The notes under the pieces: model-generated
Databases searched by the model: none
What the model was told of the DNA's origin: nothing
Seen by the model: the letters and a program-made list of their open reading frames with translations, nothing else
Shown here: positions 24,650 through 34,929 of the stretch, piece by piece
Position numbering within the stretch: the stretch's first letter is position 1
How the letters are laid out: the number at the start of each line of letters is the position of its first letter
Position numbers and translations under genes: made by a program
Assembly: GCF_963855985.1 (NCBI RefSeq)
Contig: NC_087104.1
Location: 3,410,001 to 3,474,000 of the forward strand
Direction of reading: 5' to 3'
Source of the DNA: Ostrinia nubilalis
Taxonomy: Eukaryota; Arthropoda; Insecta; Lepidoptera; Crambidae
DNA length: 64,000 bases

Positions 24650-24905
24650 ATCTTTGGACAATTTCACACAGCGCCAGCTAGCCCCAAAGTAAGCAACTCA
24701 ATGCTTGTGTTATGGGTGCTAGCTTAACGGATATACTACGTATATACTTTTTTTTTATTAAATACATACATATTATACATATTTACACCCAGACCCGTCA
24801 CAGAAATTAAAATTCATCATTTCAATTTCTGCCCGGCCGGGAATCGAACCCGGGACCTCTCGGCATAGTAGTCCGTTTTGAACCACTACACCAAACGGCC
24901 GACTT
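24650..24905 (-). mobile_element. tRNA-derived SINE, full-length-looking
   Basis: On the minus strand it begins ggccgtttggtgtagtggtt (A box) with cgggttcgattcccggccgg (B box), followed by a body with gacgggtctgggtgt and an (AAT)n-like tail near 24640. A second copy with the same head is at 44212. Confidence 0.8.
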
Positions 24906-25480
24906 AACTTAACTTTCTTCAGGACACAGCGGGCGAATTTTACTGCGCGTCGGAAAAAAATATTTATTTTATCCATGAATTCATACTATTTGGTTCATAA
25001 GCAAGTATGGATTATTATTTTAGAATTTATTTATAGTTCCTGGCACATCAAGCTATCATGATTTGTATTTTTTCTTCAATTAATTTTGAACTCTATGTGT
25101 AAGACATAAGGTTGAAAATAGCTTAAATACATTTTAATATTGAAAATATCATAAGAAGAAAGAACTAAATAAAGAACTTGAATTTGTCTAAACGTCTAAT
25201 GATTATTATTATTATTTTAATTAACACTTTCTACATACTATTGTACCAGTGATTTAACGGAAAGGTAAGTGTGAGGAAAGTGAGGATTGATAATCATAGT
25301 ACGGAAGATTATTTTTAGCACAAAGGCTACGGCTGAGACCATTATAGATGTTTGTTCAGACAGCACCAGCTTCTGCACTACTTCTTGCACTTACATCTCA
25401 CCATTTTCAGGCAAGCTTCGGCAGCTACAGGCAAATCGGTCCATGTAGGCTCCATGTTGCTATCGACTCTGGTCCACCCC

Positions 25481-25565
25481 CAACCAGTCGGGTAAAGGGA
25501 AGACTGAGTGTCGGTTGCTTGATGTGCCAGCAACCGACTCAGTCTTCCCTTTACCCGATTGGTTG
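25481..25565. repeat. Tight hairpin, ~37-bp arms and 9-nt loop
   Basis: caaccagtcgggtaaaggga continues to tcggttgct and is mirrored by agcaaccgactcagtcttcc to cgattggttg, with one mismatch and a 2-nt bulge. It is pre-miRNA-sized, but a small palindromic transposon is equally possible. Confidence 0.75.
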
Positions 25566-25569
25566 TGCT

Positions 25570-25660
25570 TAATGAGCTCTTTCAAACGGTACCAATAATA
25601 AGTTACAGAATAAACTGGATCTATCTGAAAATTCAATGTTTCCAGCTTCCATACTAAATG
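25570..25660 (-). repeat. Dispersed repeat Q, copy 1
   Basis: Its reverse complement carries ggatagatccagtttattct-like and gtaacctattattggtaccg-like blocks shared with 26650-26800, 26815-26955 and 60550-60650. Confidence 0.65.
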
Positions 25661-25682
25661 TATGCCAGACACGGATTACTAA

Positions 25683-26490
25683 TGTTTGGCCAAAAAACGT
25701 TTCCCAAATTATCACATCGCAAACAACGTTTCGCAAATTTTCATTTGGCAAAACAACTTATTGCAAACTTTTAATTCGCAAATGTCGTTTTTGGCATATT
25801 ATTGTTTAGCAAATTATTGTTTGGCAAAGTATGTTTTGCCAAATGTTTCATTTGGCAAAAATATTTCACGATAAACTATTTACAAAACAATTTGATTGGT
25901 GCATAGAATGGAATACAAATTAGCTTGTGGTTATTATTTTGTTTAGTGGGTAGTTAATATAATTTTTTTTCTAAATAAATTTTCATATTTCATTCTTTTT
26001 ATCGAATTTTCCAAATGATTAATTAACAATAGAGATGATTCTAGCGCTCGGCGGCCGCTGCCGCGGCACGCTTCGCTCGCCTTCGCGCATTAAGGGTCAC
26101 TGTTCTAACCTAACCTAACCTACTATTTTCTACAATACCTACTTTTTGCAACCATACTATTTTCTGCAATCTCTCTATTTTACATAAAATTATTGTGAAA
26201 ACCATGACCATTGCCCATGTGCCTTATGCTTTGATTTGTGGGTAACGGTGGGTACTCGTAAGTATGTGAAGTGTCAATTTGACCAAGCAAATTATTTGGG
26301 ATATAATATTTGGCAAAATAAAACATTTGCGATATAAACATTTGCCAAATAAAATTTGGCCAAATGTTAATTTGACCAAATGAATTAGTTGCGAAAAGTA
26401 CAGTTGCTAAAAGTTTATTTGGGAAATGAAACTTTGGCGATAAGTTGTTTGCGAAGTGAAATTTGGCGAAAAGTAATTTGGCCAAACGGA
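25683..26490. repeat. Degenerate TTTGGCAAA-type arrays in inverted orientation
   Basis: 25683-25870 and 26270-26490 are made of variants of tttggcaaa/tttgccaaa spaced about 15-20 bp with variable bases between; the second is inverted relative to the first. The open frames through them (62 and 109 codons) repeat FHFANNLL-like words and are not genes. Between them lie AT-rich DNA, a GC-rich patch at 26041-26090 and a short taacctaacctaacctac run. Confidence 0.75.
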
Positions 26491-26649
26491 AGGATACCGC
26501 CAGACACACAATATTAGAAGTGTAATTTTTTTAATTTAATAATAAATACTTAAAATAAACTCGTAAATTGTATTCTTATTTTAAATTATTAATGAAAAAC
26601 ATTGGTTTTAGGCTTTACTTGCTATAATATTGTCAAGAGATGAGTGTCA

Positions 26650-26955
26650 TGACTGTGGTAGTACTAAATGTATGGAAGAAGGAAACATTGAATTTTTGGT
26701 TAGATCCAGTTTATTCTGTAACCTATTATTGATACCATTGGATAGAGCTTGTGAAGCACTTTTAGAATCAGTAATCAGTTTTACGATATCATATGTAGTT
26801 TTTAAAATAATGTGACTTTACCAAATGTATGGAAGCTGGAAACATTGAAGTTTCGGATAGATCCAGTTTATTCTGTAACCTATTATTAATACCGTTTGAT
26901 AGAGCTCATGAAGCACTTTCAGGATCAATAACTAGTTTATTGATATCTTGTATAG
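26650..26955 (+). repeat. Dispersed repeat Q, two tandem copies
   Basis: Both copies run from aatgtatggaag through gatccagtttattctgtaac, a gatagagct block and a gaagcacttt block to an agttt.. end. They are about 165 bp apart and about 85% alike by eye. Confidence 0.7.
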
Positions 26956-27604
26956 TTTAGAAATAATCGAGTGAGATCACTTATCATTTCCACCCTGTAT
27001 ATTTATAATCCTGGTAAATGTAGCTTTCAGAACATATTTTTTTTATTAGATTATCTCCAATGGTTTAAAAGTAAACGACGTTTATTTAAAAAAAAAACTT
27101 TTTGGTTTTTGTGATTTTTTCTCAATATTTCTATTTTTTTGTATGAAAAGGCAAAAAGTTTGTTCTAGAAATGAATTCGCCATCCTTTAATTATCCGAAA
27201 ATGACACCACACTTGCCCTAATACCTATAGTTTTGAAGATATGGGCCTTAAAGTGAAGCGCGGCAGAAGGAAACTTGCCCCCCCTCCCCCTGCTACCACA
27301 GGGGGGGCTCCCGATGTCTACCGACGGAAATCTACTCAGGAGCACCCAAAGAACAACTGGTGCAAAAATGAGCCTTCTATACCAAAGTGGAGGGGTCTCC
27401 ATACAAATCATTGCACTAAATTCCCTACTATCAGTTCCACAATCAGTTTTACTCAAGACAGTTCTCCGAACAGATCAAGAGTGAACCTCCTCCGACCGAA
27501 GAGCTACAGGAAGACTTCTTACCGCGATAGAAGAATAGTGATTATATTGACGACTTCAGCATCAAAACCGGACGGTTTTTTTTTCGTTTTTATTTAACTT
27601 TTGC

Positions 27605-27861
27605 AGTGGCAGTGGGCGGGGCACATAGCTCGTAGAGACGATGGCCGTTGGGGCAGGAAAGTTCTCGAGTGGCAACCACGGGCTGGAAGACGTAGCGTGG
27701 GCAGGCCTCCTACTAGGTGGACCGACGATCTGGTAAAGGTCGAGCCTGAATCAAGGGAAGAGCCTGGATGCGGGCAGCGCAGGACCGTTCATTGTGGAAA
27801 ACCTTGAGGGAGGCCTTTGTCCAGCAGTGGACGTCATTTGGCTGAAACGACGACGACGATT
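27605..27861 (+). mobile_element. RTE-type LINE 3' end, (CGA)n tail
   Basis: It encodes QWQWAGHIARRDDGRWGRKV, then GRRSVGRPPTRWTDDLVKV and, after a frameshift, a WKTLREAFVQQWTSFG-like end with tail acgacgacgacgat. It lies in the right arm of the big inverted-repeat element only, so it inserted after the arms formed. Confidence 0.85.
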
Positions 27862-27983
27862 TAACTTTTGACAATGCATGCTTAGTTTGTGATTTTGGTT
27901 TTAATCACGTCACAGTGTTTTTAATTTATTATTCAGAAGCGTAAATGAGTGTGGATTACAATTATGTATTTGAAGAATAATAA

Positions 27984-28101
27984 CCCCCTTACTAATAAAA
28001 AGTTACACAGTTGTTGAACACTGTTTTAAAATGACATTTCCATACTAAACGTCACTTTAAAACACTGTTCAACGAGCGTGTAAGTTTTATTAGTAAGGGG
28101 G
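27984..28101. mobile_element. 118-bp MITE, TAA target duplication
   Basis: Ends cccccttactaataaaa and ttttattagtaaggggg, flanked by TAA on both sides. The arms include gttgaacactgttttaaa. It is present only in the right arm of the 22124-29008 element. Confidence 0.85.
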
Positions 28102-29008
28102 TAAGTATTTATTTTTAATCGATTTTATAAATGTACAGTCAAAGAATTATTTCATCATAACAGCTATCATTTGCGCATATCATGGATTATGTTCCCTGTC
28201 TGCAACAATTAGTAACTACTACAAACAACTAAAGCCCGGTCGCCGAGTACGTAGAATTTCGTCCAATGACCCATCTTTAGCAACTGTGCAGCATGCGGCC
28301 GCAGTGAGTGTGCGAGTGCGACAGCAATACAATTACGCGCGAGTGATAAGGATGGGTTTGTTACTTGAAATGTCAACCTTACGGGAGTAGTAATAAGAGT
28401 GTATCGCTGACTTTAGTCCGCGAACTACATTGCCCGCGTGGATTATATCATTAAAAGTATAGTTAACGTTCGAAAATTTGTTGGATTATTGATAAATCTG
28501 TTTTAATATATTATCAAATGGCCAATAGATGTATAAAAATTGACGGAGCAATTATTCACACGACGTAATTCCGTAAAAATAAGAACTATAATATAGTAAA
28601 GGAAAATCTATTGGATTACTGTGAAAAGCTATGTATTTGAACATATAAAAGCGTATTAAAAAATAAAAATCAGCAGAGCAATTTTTCAGTAGAAGTTATA
28701 GTGCAAAATGTTAAAAGTTAAATTTCAGGTATCTCTGAAATCGAAAAAGTGTTGGATTCTTTTACATACATATTCTAAGTAGTACATAGGTACGTATACA
28801 GAAAGAATTTCAGGCTGAGAATTTTTACACAGAGAGTTATTAACGATTTTCATGTTTAGGTCAAAAAACATAACTTCCCAAAAAAAATTTTGTTGGATTT
28901 TTGCATATCTATGATCTATATTACCTACTTTCACCATGTGCCAAGTTTCATTGACGGACGAATTATTCGGATGTCTCCATACAACGAATCTCCTCGTTGA
29001 TTGGACTA

Positions 29009-29851
29009 GTAACTGAAATTGACAACGATTGTCACTGAAAAATGATTGATCGTATAGCCTTTGTGGTCCACGACAGCGATTATAAATATTATGTGTTGCT
29101 TCACGACCTACCTCACAATGGATGTTGTTTAGTTAGAAAATACGCAATAATTGCGTACTTATTATCTTGTAAACGGTGACACACAAAGGGTTATCGACTC
29201 TCAGAAGTTATAAAGACCAGGCATAAACTAGTCAATAGTTTTATTGTAGCTTTATTTAAATTTAACGTTTTTAGTCGACAAATGACAAATGGTATAGGTT
29301 AACGCCGCGTCTTAAATTGACAAAATATCTCGATAAAATTTATTATCGTTCGACTTAATTAAATACAGCTCAAAAGAGTTTAATACGCTACTACTACCTT
29401 ATGATTCCATTTTCACAACTTCTGTATAGCTAGAATCTATAGACTGGCAGGCAATAATAAAAATTGAAATTTACTGTCACTAATATAGAGTTCCTATACT
29501 AAGAGTACAATAATAATGAAAAGTTACAGTCACCGTTGAGATCGAGCACTCAGTTACCGGCGCATAGACATCAGACTCTACATTTTTATTGCAAGCTTGT
29601 GAAAAATGTCTCCTTGATAAGAATCAGTCAAAAGAGAGATGCAGGTTATGGCGTGAGAGAGCTGATCTTCCCTGCCCTTTTGACCCTGTGTCTGAGAGTC
29701 CTTGGCCTAGACATGAGCTCCCCCCTGGCTTACCTGGAAGTCTTTAAATAGACTTCGGACGCAGATCGGCCGTAGTAAGGACAATCTGTTCAGGTGGAAT
29801 GGCTCAAACTTGGAGTGCAAGTATGGTTATGTTCCCTAGTCGATGAAGTAG
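29009..29851. other. Intron sequence, one repeat K fragment
   Basis: 29401-29465 resembles the head of repeat K (ttcacaacttctgtatagct). 29630-29770 is GC-richer than its surroundings but has no supported exon. Confidence 0.4.
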
Positions 29852-30292
29852 GTGATGTCGTGCCCTGCGTGCCCAAACAACTGCACGCAGGAAGATTCAA
29901 TGAATGCTACTGACAACGCCACTCTTAGAGCGGAGTTTTGGGCTGACACTGTTATAAGTTTGTTGTCGACACGACAAGAAGAAGAAGAAGAAGCAAGCTC
30001 GAACTACCTACATAAGAAGTCACAATACCTCGTGACTCGTCATACATACTTACGTGTGCTAGCGAAAAGTTGCCAAAAGATCGGCCTCCACCTCACTGGA
30101 CAAGAATGTAAGATATTTCGTCGTATTCGTCAATATTGTCCTCAATGCCTCAATATCGCATCGCACGTGGCTCGTCGCTGCCTTGCCCGCGGCGATGTCG
30201 ACCGCCCTAGTGACGTCATTGGTCGCCAGCAGGTTAACTGCCACGACGTGATAAATCTCCAATGGATTTGGAACTCTTCGTCTTTAAAGTAA
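29852..30292 (+). CDS. Unassigned 146-codon ORF, possible exon or relic
   Basis: The ORF begins MMSCPACPNNCTQEDSM, has a Glu run from a GAA microsatellite, and contains several Cys/His (CPQC, CHDV). A strong donor-like aaa|gtaagtg lies at its end (30289/30290). GC content is higher than nearby DNA. I recognise no family, see no clear acceptor, and the Cys spacing matches no zinc finger I know. It could be an exon of an unrelated gene, a decayed transposon ORF, or chance. Confidence 0.25.
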   Translation: MMSCPACPNNCTQEDSMNATDNATLRAEFWADTVISLLSTRQEEEEEASSNYLHKKSQYLVTRHTYLRVLAKSCQKIGLHLTGQECKIFRRIRQYCPQCLNIASHVARRCLARGDVDRPSDVIGRQQVNCHDVINLQWIWNSSSLK

Positions 30293-30665
30293 GTGCCTAT
30301 TTCCAGTGATGATTTCAGCACGCGTGCGGATTTAATCCGCATGCGGACTGTCCGCATTAAAATTTTATTATTTCATAAATGTTTTTCCTATTAGTCTTAG
30401 GTGCACAACCCAGACTAACGATGTGCATGTGGATTGAGTGATCCTTGCTTCAATCTTAATAAAAATCGAGGAAGTTTTACTTAAAATATGTTAAAATATT
30501 GTGATGAAGTTTAAAAATTTGTTAAACCTAAGATAAAAATGTTATGGCCAATAAATAGGAGCACTCATACCGCACGCTTTAAGAAAACGTCAAAATGTTT
30601 ATTTCAGAAAATAAAGCCTTTCCACTTCTTTTTATAGTATTGAAAAATTGTTAAGAATATGTTAA

Positions 30666-31437
30666 TCCCATCAAAAACAATACTTGTCAAAAAAACCAAG
30701 TCTCGGAACTCAGTTGTTCTACGGTAAAAAGTTGTGAGATCCATGTAATACCAAGTCCAGGCCAGGAAATCTTTAACGTTTTACATAAATTATTGACTTG
30801 GCCATCTCACTAAATAATTTAATTTACTCGTGTTTTCATGCGATGGCCAAGTCAATATATTTATGTAAAACGTTAAAGATTTCCTGGCCTGGACTTGGTA
30901 TTACATGGATCTCACAACTTTTAACCGTAGAACAACTGAGTTCCGAGACTTGGTTTTTTTGACAAGTAGTTTTGTAGACAGCAGTTATGTATCTAGAAAA
31001 CTGGACCGAAATTGAAAAATTTTACTCGACTTGGCGGTTGCACTACCGTGCCCCCAAATATTTTAGTTTTTCCTTGATTCATACACCAAACACTACTTAT
31101 ATTCCAAATTTGAAGCTTCTAGGTCTGCTAGAAGTGCCTTAGAATTTTGATGATCGGTGAGTCAGTCAGTGAATCAGTGAGTCAGTGAGTCAGTGAGTGA
31201 CAAAATTAAGTAACTTTGACCCGTTATAATTCTTAAACTACTGGTTCAAATTGAATGAAATTTTAAATATACCGTGTCTTTACAATGCCTGCATAGCTAA
31301 TGAAAATTCAGCCTTCTAGTTTTATCCACAACGAAGTTACAGGCGGTCGAAAATGGCCTGAATTGCTTCGAGAAAAGGATGGTACGGCCGTGCCGCTTTT
31401 TTGCTCGACTTGGTGGGGGCACTGCCGTGCCCCCAGA
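30666..31437. mobile_element. Element inserted in the foldback's left arm
   Basis: It begins tcccatcaaaaacaa and ends gtgcccccagaaac. It contains ctcgacttgg...gtgccccc blocks twice (31024, 31397) and a (gtgagtca)n-like run at 31148-31203, and is itself interrupted by a hairpin at 30681-30968. It left almost no target duplication. Class unknown. Confidence 0.6.
30681..30968. mobile_element. Hairpin MITE with ~125-bp near-perfect arms
   Basis: It begins tacttgtcaaaaaaaccaag and ends with the exact complement; arms extend to gacttggccatc, around a loop of about 36 bp. Only a few mismatches were found. Confidence 0.85.
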
Positions 31438-32272
31438 AACTATTAACAAATTCCGAAATCCCTTGCACGTCCCGTTCCAAAGTTATGACGATTATTTAGG
31501 ATCACTCACACCGCACACAGGCCGTATGAGTGCTCTTCAAAATCATGACTATTTATTAATAAATACGTTTTATTTCTGTTGGGAAATGTGTGCAAACTGA
31601 CGAGCGAATTTGTAAAAGTAAGGATCACTCACACGGCATATTGGAGGAAAGAATAAAGGTTAATTTCTTCCTTCAGCTTTTAAGTCTTGTCACACTTATT
31701 CTTTAACAAATTCGCTCGTCAGTTTGCACACATTTCCCAACAGAAATAAAACGTATTTATTAATAAATGGTCATGATTTTGAAGAGCACTCATACGGCCC
31801 GTGTGCGGTGTGAGTGATCCTAAATAATCGTCATAACTTTGGAACGCGACGTGCAAGGGATTTCAGAATTTGTTAATAGTTTTAACATATTCTTAACAAT
31901 TTTTCAATACTATAAAAAGAAGTGGAAAGGCTTTATTTTCTGGAATAAACATTTTGACGTTTTCTTAAAGCGTGCGGTATGAGTGCTCCTATTTATTGAC
32001 CATAACATTTTTATCTTAGGTTTAACAAATTTTTAAACTTCATCGCAATGTTTTAACATATTTTAAGTAAAACTTCCTCGATTTTTGTTAAGATTGAAGC
32101 AAGGATCACTCAATCCACATGCACATAGACTAACGTAGTTGCTGTAATACGCACCGGTTGATTTCCTTCAGAAAAGCATCCTTCAGGAACTTCAATAGCG
32201 TTTCATAGTCGGACAACAAGGGCTTGGACTTCACGTTTCTATAATTCACACCACGCGCGTGTTTTATTTTTA

Positions 32273-32400
32273 TTTATCATCATCATCATCATTTCAGCCA
32301 TAGGACGTCCACTGCTGAACATAGGCCTCCCCCAATGCTTTCCATGTCGATCGATTGGTAGCGGCCTGCGTCCAGCGCTTCCCTGCTATCAATACTTTTA
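32273..32400 (-). mobile_element. RTE-type LINE 3' end fragment
   Basis: The tail atcatcatcatcatc at 32277 is followed by tcagccataggacgtccact and gcctcccccaatgctttcca, matching the other minus-strand RTE ends. It is truncated after about 110 bp. Confidence 0.75.
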
Positions 32401-34074
32401 TTTATCAATAATTTTATTTAACAATAATTTTATTTATCAATATTTGAAAAAGGTTTCGGCAAGGAATTTCGTAATTATCTCGACACCTTTTACTACTGAT
32501 AGTTGCCGGATTACTTACTCGAATTCGCGAATGCGTTGCGAGCACGTGGCGAGAGACGCCGCGGGAGTTGCCTTGCCGCTGGCAATGCCGTTGCTTGCAA
32601 CACCCGCCACTGTACATGCGAGAACAGAAGTGTAAGAAGCTTTGTAAATGAATAAATCAAAACAAATGAAAACTATTGATTTTGACCAGTATTTTGGCAC
32701 TTATGAACGTCAAAGAATGATTAAAAAAAGGTAGCCCTTAAAGGGCACTTACATGTCTCTCAAAGCGTTGGTAAGGCCCAAAAGATAAGGATCTTTTGAG
32801 CCTTACCAACGCAACGCTTTGAGACAAACATAATATAGCATGGCAAATGCTGAGAACACAGACCACATAGGTTGCGTGGTCTGTGGCTGAGAAGAAACGC
32901 CGGAACAAACTCGGGCTCAAACATTAGAATAGCATTTGACTCCGTCTCTACTTGCATAGACTTAAGTTTGAGTCGGATTTATGAGTGAGAGACTACAGCA
33001 CGCCCTGTAAACGCGAGCACAAATCATCTCTAGTAGCTGAGTCAATAAGTAGCTAGGCTATGACTACCTCCATGTTATAATAAATACTATGTTTGATAAT
33101 GCATTTGTTCTCTATTTATTGAGCTTGAGATGCCTCATAATGCACACCGCCCGCCCTTAACACGCGCGAAGGGAATTCTTAGCTACTTTGTTAATAATTT
33201 GACTACGTCTCTTGCGCGGAATTATTCTTTTTGCGAGTGAGATATACCCCAGCACGCACGCAAAAACAGAATTCCAAACATTACGTACCCACGTTAGCTT
33301 GCTGCTGAGTTCGTCTTTACATTTGCAAGAATCACACACTGCCGTGCAATCTTGCGTAACAAATCTGATATAATCTATCACACCGACAGATTTATTATTA
33401 TGTTAGTCGCTTTGGCAAACTCGGCGCATATGGATGTGCATTATTGGCACCAAGTTGTTGCACATGATGTGAATTTTATTGACAGTTAAACTGCCAACAT
33501 TAAAACATAATATCCATTTGTACTCATACTCCAAAAGTATGTAATAAACTTAATAAACAGACTGTAAGAGAGGCAGTAACCGCAGTACCTAAAGGCAGTA
33601 AAACGCTCAATGAACTAAAATTGCTGTCCCGAAGTCGAAAAAAAGTATTTTCAACAACTAGACAAAAGAAGTATTGTGCAAAACTGATTTACATTGCTTA
33701 ATTGATTGTTATTTAGTCCAACAACTATTAGAACCTTGCTTGACTGATTCCCGGTTGCTGTGGTGCTTTTAAAAATCATTATTATTACAGAAAATAAGTC
33801 CTCGTAAATGGGTGTCTGTGACGATCTTATACTGTTAGCTGAAACATCTTTATATCTTTTGTTCGTGAATGTACAGGTGTTGTGACTTTCAAAAGAATTC
33901 GATGTATATTTATAGTAGTTCGTTTATTTCACAAAATTCTGTCGTAATCTGCAATGCTACATTCTTTTGTGCTGCAGTTGGGAAAAAAACCTGACTGCTG
34001 AAGTTTTGTACAGTCTCAATCGAAATGACACCCCTCGACCAAGATAATACCCATCATTTTCATCATCTAGTACC
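32401..34074. other. Intron sequence with one hairpin
   Basis: Apart from the hairpin at 32755-32826, nothing is supported. The short ORFs at 32444-32957 and 33157-33381 look like chance frames. Confidence 0.4.
32755..32826. repeat. Short hairpin, ~33-bp arms
   Basis: tgtctctcaaagcg, ttggtaaggcccaaaagat and the complement atcttttgagccttaccaac ... cgctttgagaca pair with small bulges and a 4-nt loop (aagg). Pre-miRNA-sized, but a palindromic transposon is equally likely. Confidence 0.65.
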
Positions 34075-34150
34075 CGTAGTACAAGCTTTGCTTAGTTTGG
34101 GACTAGAAGCGCAGTGTAAATGTCCAAGGATATTAATTTAATTTAATTTT
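34075..34150 (+). mobile_element. SINE 3' tail fragment
   Basis: acaagctttgcttagtttgg through agcgcagtgtaaatgtccaa matches the 3' end of the SINE at 44212-44465. Confidence 0.7.
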
Positions 34151-34239
34151 TATTTCATTACAATTGGATTTCAAATAACGCGTACACTGGAGTTTTTCTT
34201 TCGGTATCGCACCGGACAGTATCTTCGTGCATAGTAACT

Positions 34240-34402
34240 CTGTGCAGTCCATAAAGATATTTTAAATATGTACATCAAGTCACTATAATCCGTCCGGACC
34301 TTTTCAAGGCGAGAGTGAAAGGCTCTTACAGGGCAGATATGTACCATCCTAGACTGCATCTCATTTAACACTAAGTGCGATTGCGGTCAAATACCTGCCT
34401 TG
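34240..34402 (+). mobile_element. Jockey-type LINE 3' end, interrupted
   Basis: ccttttcaaggcgagagtga (LFKARV) and cagggcagatatgtaccatc, stop, then gcgattgcggtcaaatacct match 36610-36815. It is split at 34402; its last bases continue at 34930 (ttatgcataaaaaaag). Confidence 0.75.
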
Positions 34403-34919
34403 ACATCGTAAAGGTAGCAGGGAAGCGCTGGATGCAGGCCGCTACCAATCGATCAACGTGGAAAGCATTAGGGGAGGCCTATGTTCAGCAGTGGACGTCC
34501 TATGGCTGACATGATGATGATGACACAATATCATTTGAGAAATAAAAATAAATTAAAAATACCAACCATCCGCCTAAATTTATCTTCTTCAAGCACCTAC
34601 AATATGGCCATAAAAATATATAACAAATTGCCCGATCATTTATTAAAAGAAAATAATAATAGTACATTCATAACAGGACTAAAAGAGCTATTAACTACGA
34701 AATGCTATTACACCATTAAAGAATATCTAGACGATAAAATTAATTAACGATGTACCTAACTAAACTATAACTTTCTATCTATAAAAAGAAGCCTCCTCTC
34801 CTTAGATTTTAAGTTTGCAGCACCCAACAGGGTCCTTAATGATCTCCAAATATATGTAACACCTAAATGTACTTAAGGAAGCAATAAACATATTGAGTAT
34901 TGAGTATTGAGTATTGATG
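34403..34919 (+). mobile_element. Chimeric LINE insertion (RTE 3' end fused to CR1-like 3' end)
   Basis: It is flanked by acctgccttg at 34393-34402 and 34920-34929, a 10-bp target duplication inside a jockey 3' end. The first ~120 bp are an RTE 3' end (ggtagcagggaagcgctgga, ending catgatgatgatga). The rest is a LINE C-terminus and a tail of (TATTGAG)n at 34893-34917. Confidence 0.75.
34500..34747 (+). pseudogene. LINE ORF2 C-terminal fragment, CR1-like
   Basis: The frame reads YHLRNKNKLKIPTIRLNLSS, YNMAIKIYNKLPDHLL and TKCYYTIKEYLDD, then stop. This layout (RNK..., IK.YNKLP, YYT..EYL) matches the C-terminal end of CR1-type reverse transcriptase ORFs in insects. The catalytic domain is absent. 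Confidence 0.65.
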
Positions 34920-34929
34920 ACCTGCCTTG

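Larger units (their letters stand above)
22124..29008. mobile_element. 6.9-kb inverted-repeat (foldback) element
   Basis: The ends are tagtccaatcaacgagg and cctcgttgattggacta. The arms are 22124-24583 and 26996-29008 (inverted). Matching blocks are 22140-22800 with 28340-28985, the segment at about 22975 with about 27890, and 24150-24583 with 26996-27428. A 70-codon open frame (22184 plus; 28937 minus) gives an identical peptide in both arms, so they are very similar. The arms differ by insertions: an RTE fragment and a MITE on the right, and a 600-bp repeat segment (23528-24120) on the left. The centre holds a SINE, a hairpin, TTTGGCAAA arrays and repeat Q. No transposase was seen. Confidence 0.75.
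30421..32126. mobile_element. Mutator-like foldback element with 9-bp target duplication
   Basis: Perfect ends atgtgcatgtggattgagtg and its complement are flanked by agactaacg at 30412-30420 and 32127-32135. The arms pair as 30421-30665 plus 31438-31620 with 31695-32126. The left arm is interrupted at about 30666-31437; the right arm shows the empty site (aatttgttaatagttttaac). Long inverted arms plus 9-bp duplication fit the Mutator superfamily; no transposase is present, so it is non-autonomous. Confidence 0.85.

Noticed and set aside
24830..24903. tRNA gene on the minus strand
   Set aside because: A and B boxes are present but the arms do not form a complete tRNA and a SINE body with AT tail follows; same for 44212, 11190 and 839.
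26106..26124. Telomere-like CCTAA repeats
   Set aside because: Only about three units (taacctaacctaacctac); too short to call an interstitial telomere. A two-unit run is also at 43581.
26180..26509. 109-codon minus-strand ORF
   Set aside because: It is a frame through the TTTGGCAAA word array; composition and repetition explain it.
27241..27597. 118-codon ORF shared with 24097-24333
   Set aside because: Shared because both lie in the arms of the inverted-repeat element; no domain, and ends in unique DNA.
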